DNA of 64,000 nt from Desulfurella amilsii (GTDB lineage: Bacteria; Campylobacterota_A; Desulfurellia; Desulfurellales; Desulfurellaceae), in contig NZ_MDSU01000018.1 of assembly GCF_002119425.1 (NCBI RefSeq), positions 1 through 64,000 of the forward strand, in the 5' to 3' direction. Position 1 is the first letter of the stretch. Each line of letters starts with the position of its first letter. Shown one piece after another: positions 1 through 8,495 of the stretch. Position numbers and translations under genes: made by a program. The notes beneath the pieces are model-generated. The model saw nothing but the letters and a program-made list of their open reading frames with translations. It was not told the origin of the DNA and searched no databases.

Positions 1-1323
1 CTGTGCGATACCAAAGAGGTGGATACAGCAGTTAGTGCTGCTCAAGATGCTTTTGAAAGTTTCAGAAAAACACCTGCATATGAGCGCTCACAAATACTAG
101 ATAAAGCAGCCAATCTAATTCTAAAGCGCAAAGATGAAATAGCAGCTGTGATTTGCAAAGAAGCAGGCAAAGCCTGGAAGTATTCTCTAGGGGAAGTAAT
201 AAGAGGCTACGAAACATTCAAGTTTGCAAGCTGCGAAGCCATACGCATACATGGTGAGACTGTGCCTTTGGATGCAAGCGCATCTGGGACAAACAGGGTG
301 GGCTACTACATAAGGGTGCCAATGGGTGTGATTGCAGCTATTACACCATTTAACTTTCCCTTAAACCTCGTTGCACACAAAGTAGCACCAGCTATTGCCT
401 CAGGCAATACAATTGTACTAAAGCCAGCTTCAACTACACCTGTTACGGCTTTGATATTAGCTGAAATTTTAGAAGAAGCAGGGTTGCCAAAAGGGGTGTT
501 TAATGTGGTAATTGGCTCTGGCTCAAGCATAGGTGATTATCTTGTATCCCACCCAATGGTAAAGAAGGTAACATTTACAGGCTCACCTGCAGTAGGTGAT
601 TCAATCATTAGAAAAGCTGGCATAAAGAGAGTGACTCTAGAGCTTGGCAACAACTCAGCTACAATAATAGAAAAAGATGCTATAATAGATAAAGCTATCC
701 CGCGATGCATTGCAAGTGCTTTTTCAAACTCAGGCCAGGTATGCATATCACTGCAGCGCATATATGTGCACAAGGATATAGCAGATGAGTTTAGCCAAAA
801 ATTCAAGCAAGCAACGCAAGCTTTAAAAGTAGGAAACCCTCTAGATCAAGACACAGAGCTTGGACCTATGATTGATGGAAAAGAAGCGCTAAGGGCAAAG
901 TCTTGGATAGATGAAGCAGTCTCTCAAGGTGCAACGCTTGTATGTGGTGGAAAAGTCGAAGGCAGAACTTTATACCCCACAGTGCTGAAAAATACAACAA
1001 AAGACATGAAGGTGATGTGCATGGAAGTATTTGCCCCAATAGTATCTATTGTAGAGTATAATAGCTTTGAAGAAGCAATAAAGCATGTAAATGATTCAGA
1101 CTACGGGCTTCAAGCAGGCATATACACAAACGATATAAGAAAAATACACTATGCTATAGATAACCTTGATGTAGGCGGTGTAATGATAAATGATACTTCA
1201 ATATTTAGAGTAGATAATATGCCATATGGCGGCAATAAACTCTCTGGTATTGGCAGAGAAGGTGTGCGCTTTGCAATTGATGAGATGACAAATATAAAGA
1301 TGGTAATGATAAATTTAGGATAA
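1..1323 (+). CDS. NAD(P)-dependent aldehyde dehydrogenase (5' end outside window)
   Basis: Aldehyde dehydrogenase superfamily enzyme oxidising an aldehyde to a carboxylate with NAD(P)+; substrate not resolved. The frame is open from base 1, so the true start lies upstream and about 440 C-terminal residues are present. Seen: the ITPFNFPLN stretch, the cofactor loop around KPASTTP, FTGSPAVG, the general-base Glu in LELG, and the catalytic Cys (codon 742-744) in SGQVC. The C terminus is complete (GIGREG and beyond). The sequence resembles lactaldehyde, succinate-semialdehyde and glyceraldehyde-3-phosphate dehydrogenases. The glutamate dehydrogenase downstream would fit amino-acid catabolism (e.g. 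pyrroline-5-carboxylate), but that is inference from position only. Confidence 0.9.
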   Translation: MCDTKEVDTAVSAAQDAFESFRKTPAYERSQILDKAANLILKRKDEIAAVICKEAGKAWKYSLGEVIRGYETFKFASCEAIRIHGETVPLDASASGTNRVGYYIRVPMGVIAAITPFNFPLNLVAHKVAPAIASGNTIVLKPASTTPVTALILAEILEEAGLPKGVFNVVIGSGSSIGDYLVSHPMVKKVTFTGSPAVGDSIIRKAGIKRVTLELGNNSATIIEKDAIIDKAIPRCIASAFSNSGQVCISLQRIYVHKDIADEFSQKFKQATQALKVGNPLDQDTELGPMIDGKEALRAKSWIDEAVSQGATLVCGGKVEGRTLYPTVLKNTTKDMKVMCMEVFAPIVSIVEYNSFEEAIKHVNDSDYGLQAGIYTNDIRKIHYAIDNLDVGGVMINDTSIFRVDNMPYGGNKLSGIGREGVRFAIDEMTNIKMVMINLG

Positions 1324-1337
1324 GTAAAGTGGAATAG

Positions 1338-1946
1338 ATGAGAAGAAATGAATTTGAAGTTACAGATAAGACTAAAATAGAGAAAGTGCTTAATGAGTGT
1401 CCATTTTGTACGATTTCGTTCGTTGATTTTAACAATGAGCCATATGCAGCAACCGTGAATTTTGTTTATTACAGGGAACATATCTATTTTCATAGTGCAA
1501 ATTATGGAAAGAAAGCTGATATTATCAAAATACGACCTTTGGTTTACTTTACAACATTTAAGGCTTATTCTTCAATTCCTTCATATTTTAAGAGCAAAAA
1601 TATGGCTTGCTTTGCTGGACAACTCTTTGCTTCTGTTCATATAAAAGGAACAGTTAAAACAATACAAGATAACGATTTTAAATCAGAAATACTTATAGCT
1701 TTTATGAATAAATTCCAGCCAGAAGGTGGGTTTGAGCTTATTTATCCAGACAATGATTTGTATCAAGAAATGTTCAAAAAGGTTTCGGTATTAGAGATTG
1801 ATATGATTGATATTAGTGCAAAATTCAGGTTCAATCAACATGAACCATACGAAGCCAAATTAAGTCTGTTGAAAAATTTAGAAAAAAGAGGAAAAGCAAT
1901 AGATATTGAAACAGTCAAATTTATTCGGGAAAATAATTTGTATTGA
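1338..1946 (+). CDS. PPOX-fold (pyridoxamine 5'-phosphate oxidase-like) flavin-binding protein
   Basis: A 202-residue protein of the split-barrel FMN-binding family that includes NimA-type proteins. The N-terminal pattern (RRNEFEVTD, then FCTISFVD, PYAATVNFVYY and IYFHSANYGKK) is the usual family opening, with the basic GKK typical of phosphate binding by FMN. It begins 14 bases after the aldehyde dehydrogenase with a weak ribosome site. Members reduce or bind flavin-linked substrates; the actual substrate cannot be deduced. Family assignment is good, function unknown. Confidence 0.75.
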   Translation: MRRNEFEVTDKTKIEKVLNECPFCTISFVDFNNEPYAATVNFVYYREHIYFHSANYGKKADIIKIRPLVYFTTFKAYSSIPSYFKSKNMACFAGQLFASVHIKGTVKTIQDNDFKSEILIAFMNKFQPEGGFELIYPDNDLYQEMFKKVSVLEIDMIDISAKFRFNQHEPYEAKLSLLKNLEKRGKAIDIETVKFIRENNLY

Positions 1947-1993
1947 TTGGCCAAACAAAAATTTTAAAAGTTTTTAATAAGGAGGAAACAATA

Positions 1994-4900
1994 ATGGCTT
2001 TTAAAAATGATGTATCATGGTCTAGCTCCTACACCCAGCTCTTAGACCAAAGCGGTATTAAAGAGTCCTATCTTTCATACTTCAGTGATGACTACAAGCT
2101 AAACATTGAGCCACAAGAAGCATTAATTGATACACAGGCAATTTTGGATGTAATCGCAAACCAAAAAAAGCAGGTAAGGTTTTTTAAGCAAAACGAAGAG
2201 ATATTTTTTAAGGTTTACGCATTCTGCAAAATACCATTATACGAAGTACTGCCCATATTAAAGAACTTAGGCTTAAATGCACTCTATGAAGATTTCTTTG
2301 AACTAAACATTAAAGATAAAACGGTGCTTATCCAAAGGTACAACATAGAAAAGAGCTTTGAGTTTGATATTGAAAAAAACGCCCATCTTGTAGAAGAAAA
2401 CTTTCTTGCAGTAATTGATAAAGTTGTAGAAAACGATGAGCTAAACTCACTTACTACAAAAGAGCTGCTTGACTATAAACAAATAGACTTGCTCAGAACC
2501 CTTGGCAACTATCTAATGCAGGTAGACTTTAGCGTCAAAAGAATCTCAATGCTTGGCTCACTTGTGAAGTACTCACACCTATCAAAACTCTTTATTGAAG
2601 CATTTGACCAGAAGTTTAACCCAACCATACAACAGCGCAACACAAAAGAAGTATTTGATAGGGTCTCAAAAGAGTTGGAAACAATAAACAACATACAAGA
2701 CTATAAAATATTGAGCTCTATATTTAACATAATTGATTCAGCAATAAGGACAAACTTCTACAAACAAAAAACCTACCATTACATCTCGCTAAAAATAGAC
2801 TCTTCTAAAATCTCAAAGATGCCTCTTCCAAGGCCGATGTATGAGATATACGTCCACTCTTTTTTAATGGAAGGCTGTCACTTAAGAGGGGGCAAAGTAG
2901 CAAGGGGCGGTATCAGGTGGAGCGACAGAAAAGACGACTTCAGGCTAGAAATCCTAGAGCTTATGAAAACGCAAATGGTAAAAAATGCGGTAATTGTGCC
3001 TGTAGGCTCAAAGGGCGGGTTTATCATAAAAAACACAAATGGCCAAGATATTCAAGAAAAAGCTATTGAGTCCTACAAGACACTCATTAGAGGTATGCTT
3101 GATATTACGGATAACTACTCAGGCTCAAAAGAGCAGCTAAGGCCAAATGATGCGGTGTGCTACGACGACTTTGACCCTTACTTGGTTGTAGCAGCAGACA
3201 AAGGCACGGCAAAGTTTTCAGATACAGCAAATGATATAGCGCAAAATGAGTACAGCTTCTGGTTAAAAGACGCTTTTGCCTCTGGCGGAAAGTTTGGCTA
3301 CGATCACAAAGAACTTGGTATTACTTCAAAAGGCTCCCTTGTATGCACAAAAAGGCACTTTAGTGAACTAGGCGTCAAGCTTAACTCCACACCCATAAGC
3401 GTGGTTGGTGTTGGCGATATGGGCGGTGATGTGTTTGGCAATGCCATGATTGAGCTAAAAAACATACAACTAAAGGCTGCTTTTAACGATAAAGAAATAT
3501 TCGTTGACCCAAACCCAGATATTGAAGCTTCGTATAAAGAAAGAAAAAGACTATTTGACAATGCCCTAACCTGGACTTTTTACAACAAAGATACACTCTC
3601 AAAAGGCGGCTTTGTATGCAAAAGGGATGAAAGAACCATTGTCCTTTCATCTGAAGCAAAAGTGTTTCTAAAAACCAGCCAAGACACAGTCTCATCAGAA
3701 GAGCTCATAAAAATGATCTTTAAAACAAATGCAGATCTTTTGTGGATGGGTGGGGTTGGCACTTATGTAAAAGCAAGCGATGAAACAAACGAAGATGCAG
3801 GCGATAAAACAAACGACAATGTACGCATAAATGCCAATGAAGTAAAAGCAAAAGTCGTAGGCGAAGGTGCAAACCTGGGCTTTACACAGAAAGCGCGCAT
3901 TGAGTATGCACTGCTTGGTGGTAAAATTAACACAGACTCTTTAGATAACTCAGCAGGCGTGGATCTATCAGATCAGGAAGTAAACCTTAAAATTCTCTTA
4001 AACGACCTAATGGAATCTAAGACAATCAAAGACTTAGATGAGCGCAACAATACCTTAAAAAAACTAACCCCAGAGGTTATCCAAAGGGTGCTAGATCACA
4101 ACTACATGCAAAGCTTAGCTGTATCGCTTGATGAGATAAGATCTAAAAAAGAGCCAGAGATATTCTATGAGCTTGTTGAGTTTTTTAAACAAAAAAAGCT
4201 ATTTAGCGAATCTGAGTACTACTTTCCAAACAAGATAACACTGGCTTCCCGCATTGACTCTGGTGTTGGCTATACCAAACCAGAGCTTTCTATCATGCTG
4301 TCTTTGCTTAAGATATTTATCTTCACAAACCTCCTAAAAGAAACAAACTTTGACAAGTACCTTATAGATAAATACGCACTGCTTTATTTTCCGCCTTCTA
4401 CAAGAGAAATTTACAAAGAACACATTCAAAGGCACCTTTTGAAGAAAGAAATAGGCTCAACCTACATTACAAACCTCATTGTAAACAGCAACGGCGTAGG
4501 CTCTCTAATTAAGATAAACATGCTTACAGGCCAGCCTTTTACCTCTATAATAAAAACGCTTATATTTATATACGATCTCTTAGATGTACAAAGCATAAGA
4601 AACGAAATATTCTCGCATGAGGGTAAAATCAATCAAGCAGTCATCTACCAAACAATCATTGATATGTTTTATGCAGTAGAAAGGCTTGCAACAAATCAAC
4701 TGTACCTCTTTGGCGATTCAATCATAGAGTATGTCTACAAGCAAGAAATTTTGGGCTACATGGGCTACTATATAGACAATGCTATAAAAGAAGGCGTATT
4801 TAAATCAAAATATGAAGAAAAAACAAAAGAACTCTCTGCGTACTTTTCAAAAGAACTGTCTGAGAAAATTGCACAAATCTACTTTATAGATGATTTTATA

Positions 4901-5260
4901 CTAGCCTACTATATAACCAGAAAAACGGATAAAAACTTCATCCAATCTGTCCAAACAATAGAAAAAGTAAACGAAACCTTTGGGTTCCAAAAAGTAATAA
5001 ACTACATAAGCTCAATAAGGATTGTAAACGAGTGGGACCGATTTGCTCAATTTTCTATGATAAAAAAGTACACTATGTCTTTAGTAAAAATCACTATAAA
5101 AATACTTAATGACTTTTCAGGCAATACTGAGGCACTAATTGCTGCCAAAAAAACACTCTTTGACAGCTACATAAGTCAGCTAAATGACATATCCAAACTT
5201 GCTGCAAACAATTTGCACCCTATAGTGCTGCTGTATGATAAACTGGAAAGTTTGGTGTGA
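1994..5260 (+). CDS. gdhB: Large NAD-specific glutamate dehydrogenase
   Basis: Oxidative deamination of glutamate to 2-oxoglutarate with NAD+. The catalytic core is clear: a GGKVARGGIRWSDR stretch near residue 300, then PVGSKGGFI at residues 336-344 with the conserved Lys340, followed by GVGDMGGDVFGN in the nucleotide-binding part and GEGANLGFT. At 1088 residues it matches the roughly 115-kDa class rather than the 180-kDa class, and lacks the long N-terminal ACT-like region of the latter. The ATG at 1994 is chosen because AAGGAGG at 1979-1985 sits 8 bases upstream; an in-frame start at 1943 has no ribosome site. It could feed glutamate into the TCA cycle during amino-acid growth. Confidence 0.93.
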   Translation: MAFKNDVSWSSSYTQLLDQSGIKESYLSYFSDDYKLNIEPQEALIDTQAILDVIANQKKQVRFFKQNEEIFFKVYAFCKIPLYEVLPILKNLGLNALYEDFFELNIKDKTVLIQRYNIEKSFEFDIEKNAHLVEENFLAVIDKVVENDELNSLTTKELLDYKQIDLLRTLGNYLMQVDFSVKRISMLGSLVKYSHLSKLFIEAFDQKFNPTIQQRNTKEVFDRVSKELETINNIQDYKILSSIFNIIDSAIRTNFYKQKTYHYISLKIDSSKISKMPLPRPMYEIYVHSFLMEGCHLRGGKVARGGIRWSDRKDDFRLEILELMKTQMVKNAVIVPVGSKGGFIIKNTNGQDIQEKAIESYKTLIRGMLDITDNYSGSKEQLRPNDAVCYDDFDPYLVVAADKGTAKFSDTANDIAQNEYSFWLKDAFASGGKFGYDHKELGITSKGSLVCTKRHFSELGVKLNSTPISVVGVGDMGGDVFGNAMIELKNIQLKAAFNDKEIFVDPNPDIEASYKERKRLFDNALTWTFYNKDTLSKGGFVCKRDERTIVLSSEAKVFLKTSQDTVSSEELIKMIFKTNADLLWMGGVGTYVKASDETNEDAGDKTNDNVRINANEVKAKVVGEGANLGFTQKARIEYALLGGKINTDSLDNSAGVDLSDQEVNLKILLNDLMESKTIKDLDERNNTLKKLTPEVIQRVLDHNYMQSLAVSLDEIRSKKEPEIFYELVEFFKQKKLFSESEYYFPNKITLASRIDSGVGYTKPELSIMLSLLKIFIFTNLLKETNFDKYLIDKYALLYFPPSTREIYKEHIQRHLLKKEIGSTYITNLIVNSNGVGSLIKINMLTGQPFTSIIKTLIFIYDLLDVQSIRNEIFSHEGKINQAVIYQTIIDMFYAVERLATNQLYLFGDSIIEYVYKQEILGYMGYYIDNAIKEGVFKSKYEEKTKELSAYFSKELSEKIAQIYFIDDFILAYYITRKTDKNFIQSVQTIEKVNETFGFQKVINYISSIRIVNEWDRFAQFSMIKKYTMSLVKITIKILNDFSGNTEALIAAKKTLFDSYISQLNDISKLAANNLHPIVLLYDKLESLV

Positions 5261-5341
5261 GGGGATTGAAAAATCTTTTTATTATGATACAATTCTTCAT
5301 TGAGTAAAAATTCATTATATGTGTGAGGTTTTGATAAAAGC

Positions 5342-5518
5342 GTCATTTCTTTAGCAGCTATTTGTTGTGCTTCTTTTTTGGCTTATGGGTGCCCCACAGC
5401 ACCTAAAAAGCCACTTACGAAAAAACCAGCACTACCAAAACAAAAAAGTCTAGAAATTTACCTAAAAAGATGTATATTTAATATAGTATGGTTGAGTTTA
5501 TTCTATTTATTTTTGTAA
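5342..5518 (+). pseudogene. Possible broken small lipoprotein-like reading frame
   Basis: In frame from 5342, a hydrophobic stretch (ISLAAICCASF) ends in LAYGC, like a lipoprotein signal peptide with a lipobox Cys, followed by a Lys/Pro-rich segment (PTAPKKPLTKKPALPK). There is no start codon in this frame: a TGA lies at 5324-5326, while a TTG start at 5331 is in another frame and hits a stop at once. A one-base change would join them. It may be a decayed LptM/YifL-like entericidin-size lipoprotein, or chance. Low confidence. Confidence 0.25.
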
Positions 5519-5706
5519 TGAGCTGTATAGGTTGTTTGATTATAATGGGTATAATCTACATATTTGTTGGCTTTTCCAAACTTATTAAGAAATTACTTTT
5601 TATCGCAGACATTCGCAAATTAAAAATTATTCATAAAGTTGGCAAGATTTTTTGCATTAAGAATTTAAATTTCAACAAAAGGCCTTTTCGCAGACACAGT
5701 TTATAG
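5488..5706 (+). CDS. Hypothetical small membrane protein
   Basis: A 72-residue frame with one strongly hydrophobic segment at about residues 3-33, then a basic tail ending in KRPFRRHSL. There is no convincing ribosome site before the ATG, and it overlaps the broken lipoprotein-like frame in a different phase. I recognise no family. The surrounding 870 bases carry repeats and short coding-like pieces, so this may be residue of a decayed gene rather than an expressed protein. Confidence 0.2.
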   Translation: MVEFILFIFVMSCIGCLIIMGIIYIFVGFSKLIKKLLFIADIRKLKIIHKVGKIFCIKNLNFNKRPFRRHSL

Positions 5707-5734
5707 AGAAGATATTCAAACAGAAGATGGATAC

Positions 5735-5760
5735 TTTAAATGGTTTAAAAACCATTTAAA
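5735..5760. repeat. Perfect 26-bp inverted repeat
   Basis: Two 12-base arms (tttaaatggttt / aaaccatttaaa) separated by two bases. No T-run follows, so it is not a classic terminator. A short coding-like frame (ADTVYREDIQTEDGYF) runs into it from 5674. The rest of the 5261-6135 interval holds no recognisable gene. Confidence 0.6.
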
Positions 5761-5920
5761 ATAGAGGTTATAATATTCGCTAAACTGTTGATATTTTGAT
5801 TTTGTTTAATTGCTTGCTTCTAATCTCAATCTTAAGTCAAACATGGTAGATAGTTTTATCGTTCCTCCCACGTTTTTTGCTTTGATTAACGTATATATAA
5901 TTGAATTTATTAAACTATGT

Positions 5921-5970
5921 TTCTTTTTTCTTCTTTTTTCTTCTTTTTTCTTCTTTTTTCTTCTTTCTTT
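5921..5970. repeat. Pyrimidine tandem repeat, 10-bp unit
   Basis: The 10-base unit ttcttttttc occurs four times in tandem at 5921-5960, followed by a diverged fifth copy. The strand is an uninterrupted C/T tract. Such tracts can slip during replication; no gene is clearly attached to it. Confidence 0.75.
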
Positions 5971-6092
5971 TTCATTCTGTCAAAGCAGTCTTTCACTAAT
6001 CAATAGGTCCACAAGGTAAACCATAAATCACCTTATAGTTTTTTAAAAAAATGATTTTCTAAAATTCTATTTTTTAAGGGTTTTATTTTATA

Positions 6093-6121
6093 TTGACAAA
6101 ATTGGTAAAATATAGTATAAG
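6093..6121 (+). promoter_or_regulatory. Sigma-70 type promoter for tRNA-Arg
   Basis: TTGACA at 6093-6098, a 17-base spacer, and TATAAG at 6116-6121. The expected start near 6128 lies 8 bases before the mature tRNA. Confidence 0.65.
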
Positions 6122-6135
6122 GGCTTCGTGTTTGA

Positions 6136-6212
6136 GCCCCGATAGCTCAGAAGGATAGAGCACAGGATTCCTAATCCTGGTGCCGCAGGTTCGATTCCTG
6201 CTCGGGGCACCA
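6136..6212 (+). tRNA. tRNA-Arg (anticodon CCT)
   Basis: Complete cloverleaf of 77 bases with encoded CCA. The acceptor GCCCCGA pairs with TCGGGGC. The D-arm is GCTC/GAGC. The anticodon stem CAGGA/TCCTG closes the loop TTCCTAA, giving anticodon CCT for the AGG codon. The T-arm is GCAGG/CCTGC with TTCGATT. It stands alone, with no neighbouring tRNA and no integrase or duplicated tRNA end nearby. Confidence 0.97.
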
Positions 6213-6406
6213 AATTTGAATCTTTTTTACCATCAAAAACATTATTAGTAATGTATGGGGAATATATCTTTAGATTTACTAAACACATATTCTAGATAAA
6301 AGTATAATTGTTATGACTGAATATATTCGTAGGTTTTTATTATTAGCGATCAAAAATTATTTTTAATTTAGTCAAACTCAGGGTTATCTTGTATCTTGTA
6401 TTTTAT

Positions 6407-6434
6407 TTGAATTTGGTTAAAAAAAAGATAAAAT
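6407..6434 (+). promoter_or_regulatory. Promoter of the riboswitch-kdp transcript
   Basis: TTGAAT at 6407-6412 and TAAAAT at 6429-6434, spacer 16. The predicted start near 6441 falls at the first base of the riboswitch aptamer, as expected if the RNA begins with the aptamer. Confidence 0.5.
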
Positions 6435-6440
6435 ATATAT

Positions 6441-6556
6441 AAGTCGAGGCTTTAGGTAGCTAAAGCGCGGGGGACCCAATTTAATATGGGGCGAATTCCT
6501 CAGTTTGAGGATAAGGCACTCATAAGCTCGAGCCCGTCAGCTAACCTCGTAGACTT
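6441..6556 (+). ncRNA. c-di-AMP riboswitch (ydaO-yuaA type) upstream of kdp
   Basis: The leader contains the signature blocks of ydaO-type aptamers in order: a closing GTC/GAC helix, a GCTTTAG/CTAAAGC hairpin, GCGGGGGACCCA, TGGGGCGAATTCC, GAGGATAAGG, and the diagnostic 3' block CCCGTCAGCTAACCTCGTAG. The last block is nearly identical to known members as I recall them. These RNAs bind cyclic di-AMP and normally shut off downstream genes when it is abundant. The gene served is the Kdp potassium pump, a known type of target because c-di-AMP restrains potassium uptake. Recognised from conserved sequence, not from a covariance model search. Confidence 0.88.
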
Positions 6557-6587
6557 TTATGAGGGTGCAAAATTAAACATTTCTACA

Positions 6588-6616
6588 TGCCCCTCTAAGC
6601 AAAAAAGGAGGGTTTT
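6588..6616 (+). terminator. Putative riboswitch-controlled terminator hairpin
   Basis: CCCTCT pairs with GGAGGG across an A-rich loop and is followed by TTTTATGTTTTT. An upstream GAGGGTGC at about 6562-6569 can instead pair with GCCCCTC, so two mutually exclusive hairpins are possible, as expected for a regulated terminator. The same GGAGGG would be an excellent ribosome site for the small frame at 6617, so translational control is an alternative. Confidence 0.5.
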
Positions 6617-6739
6617 ATGTTTTTATCTTCATCATTTTCCCTGTTTGTGGTCAATTTTATAGGCTCTTGTTTTCACTTAATAAATATAGAAGTAAAACAG
6701 CGCAGATTTTGTTTTTTAAACGCTAAAATTAAGACTTAA
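6617..6739 (+). CDS. Possible 40-residue leader peptide or small membrane protein before kdpA
   Basis: An ATG 4 bases after a strong GGAGGG opens a 40-codon frame whose first 22 residues are hydrophobic (FLSSSFSLFVVNFIG), then turn basic. Its place matches that of KdpF, the small stabilising subunit, but the sequence does not look like KdpF. It may be a leader peptide or chance; the GGAGGG also forms the terminator stem. Confidence 0.25.
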   Translation: MFLSSSFSLFVVNFIGSCFHLINIEVKQRRFCFLNAKIKT

Positions 6740-6772
6740 AATATATAAGATAATGAATAATAGAGGTGATTT

Positions 6773-8494
6773 ATGCAAATTGCTGACATTGTTGAGTTTG
6801 TAGTTTTCGTAGTTTTATTAACAGCTCTAGTAAAGCCTCTTGGTAATTATATAACTAAAGTATTTGAAGGCGAAAAGACATTTTTATCTCCAGTTTTTCA
6901 ACCAATAGAAAATTTAATTTACAAAGTATCTGGAATAGATCCTTCTCATGAAATGGACTGGAAAGAATTTGCTATTTCAATGCTTATTTTTAATGCTATA
7001 GGTTTTGTGGTTTTGTTTTCAATCTTAATTTTTCAACAATTTTTACCTTTAAATCCCCAACATTTTAAAGGTTTTAATTTAGATTTAGCATTTAACACAG
7101 CTGTAAGTTTTATAACAAATACAGACTGGCAAGCTTATTCTGGAGAATCAACTGCAAGCTATTTTTCTCAGATGTTAGGACTTGCTGTGCAAAATTTTCT
7201 TTGTGCTGCTTATGGGATTGTTATATTACTAACTGTAATTAGGGGTTTTGCAAGAAAACAAACTTCTAATTTAGGTAATTTTTGGGTAGATTCCACAAGA
7301 ACTACACTTTATATTTTACTGCCTTTATCAATTATTGCTGCAATTGTTTTGATGAGCCAGGGCGTAATACAAAGTTTTAGCCATTATAAAACAGCCCAAT
7401 TAATTGAAGCCTACACCAATGGGGCAAACATTGTAAAAACACAAACTCTGCCAATGGGTCCAGTTGCTTCGCAAGAAGCCATAAAGCTACTTGGGACAAA
7501 CGGCGATGGATTTTTTAACGCAAGCTCAGCACATCCTTTTGAAAACCCTACACCTTTTACAAATTTTTTTGAAGCTTTTTTAATTATTTTAATCCCTGCA
7601 GCCCTTACATATGCATTTGGAAAGATGGTAAAAAATAAAAAGCAAGGTTGGGCCATCTATTTTGCAATGTTATTTATGTTTGTTGTGTTTTTAGGGATTC
7701 AGTATGCAGCTAATATTGGGCAAGATCCTCTTGTGTCTGCCCTGGGTGTATCTGGTCATTATATTGAAGGTCAAGAAGTAAGGTTTGGTGTAGGTGGCAC
7801 CACGTTGTTTTCAACTACAACTACAGCAACTTCATGTGGTGCAGTTGATGCTATGCACGACTCGCTTTTGCCTATTGGAGGAATGATCCCAATGCTTTTG
7901 ATCCTGCTTAGCGAAGTAGTTTTTGGAGGTGTGGGATCTGGCCTTTATACAATGATAGCTTTTATCATCATAGCGGTATTTGTGGCTGGTTTGATGATTG
8001 GGAGAACGCCAGAGTTTTTAGGTAAAAAAATAGAAGTAAATGAGATGTGGATGGCAGTTATTGTAGCTTTAACATCTGGGATAATAGTGTTAATTTTTAC
8101 TGCCATTGCCTTAGTTACAAAATCCGGTGTAAGTTCAATATTAAACCCAGGCCCACATGGACTTTCAGAAATACTTTATGCTTATGCTTCAACAGCAAAT
8201 AACAACGGAAGCGCCTTTGCTGGATTAAATGCAAATACAGCGTTTTATAATATAACTACTGCGCTAGCTATGCTAATTGGCAGGTTTGTGCCAGCAGTAG
8301 CTATTATTTATATGAGTGGGCGTTTAGCACAAAAAAAATACACACCACCAAATGTGGGTACTCTGCCAACAGAAAAGTTGCCATTCATTTTATGGTTAAT
8401 CCTTGTGATAATTATTGTGGGTGCATTGACATTTTTTTCTGCTCTAGCATTAGGTCCATTTTTGGAAAATATTTTAATGCTTAGGGGTGTATAG
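6773..8494 (+). CDS. kdpA: Potassium-transporting ATPase subunit KdpA
   Basis: Channel-like potassium-binding subunit of the high-affinity KdpFABC pump in the inner membrane. The 573 residues carry about ten membrane segments and the four selectivity-filter-like regions, including [44 protein letters not shown] and TANNNGSAF. Length is normal for the family. The ATG follows AGAGGTGAT. It is the first recognised gene after the c-di-AMP riboswitch and is followed at once by kdpB, so the operon is probably under potassium and c-di-AMP control. Confidence 0.97.
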   Translation: MQIADIVEFVVFVVLLTALVKPLGNYITKVFEGEKTFLSPVFQPIENLIYKVSGIDPSHEMDWKEFAISMLIFNAIGFVVLFSILIFQQFLPLNPQHFKGFNLDLAFNTAVSFITNTDWQAYSGESTASYFSQMLGLAVQNFLCAAYGIVILLTVIRGFARKQTSNLGNFWVDSTRTTLYILLPLSIIAAIVLMSQGVIQSFSHYKTAQLIEAYTNGANIVKTQTLPMGPVASQEAIKLLGTNGDGFFNASSAHPFENPTPFTNFFEAFLIILIPAALTYAFGKMVKNKKQGWAIYFAMLFMFVVFLGIQYAANIGQDPLVSALGVSGHYIEGQEVRFGVGGTTLFSTTTTATSCGAVDAMHDSLLPIGGMIPMLLILLSEVVFGGVGSGLYTMIAFIIIAVFVAGLMIGRTPEFLGKKIEVNEMWMAVIVALTSGIIVLIFTAIALVTKSGVSSILNPGPHGLSEILYAYASTANNNGSAFAGLNANTAFYNITTALAMLIGRFVPAVAIIYMSGRLAQKKYTPPNVGTLPTEKLPFILWLILVIIIVGALTFFSALALGPFLENILMLRGV

Positions 8495-8495
8495 T

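Noticed and set aside
5810-6019. 69-codon frame with long Phe/Leu/Ser run
   Set aside because: It begins with TTG without ribosome site and its hydrophobic run is simply the pyrimidine tandem repeat translated.
6136-6212. tRNA-Arg as an attachment site of an integrated element
   Set aside because: No integrase, no second copy of the tRNA 3' end seen, and downstream genes are housekeeping kdp.
6088-6288. 66-codon minus-strand frame
   Set aside because: It runs across the tRNA gene and its promoter on the opposite strand; no ribosome site.
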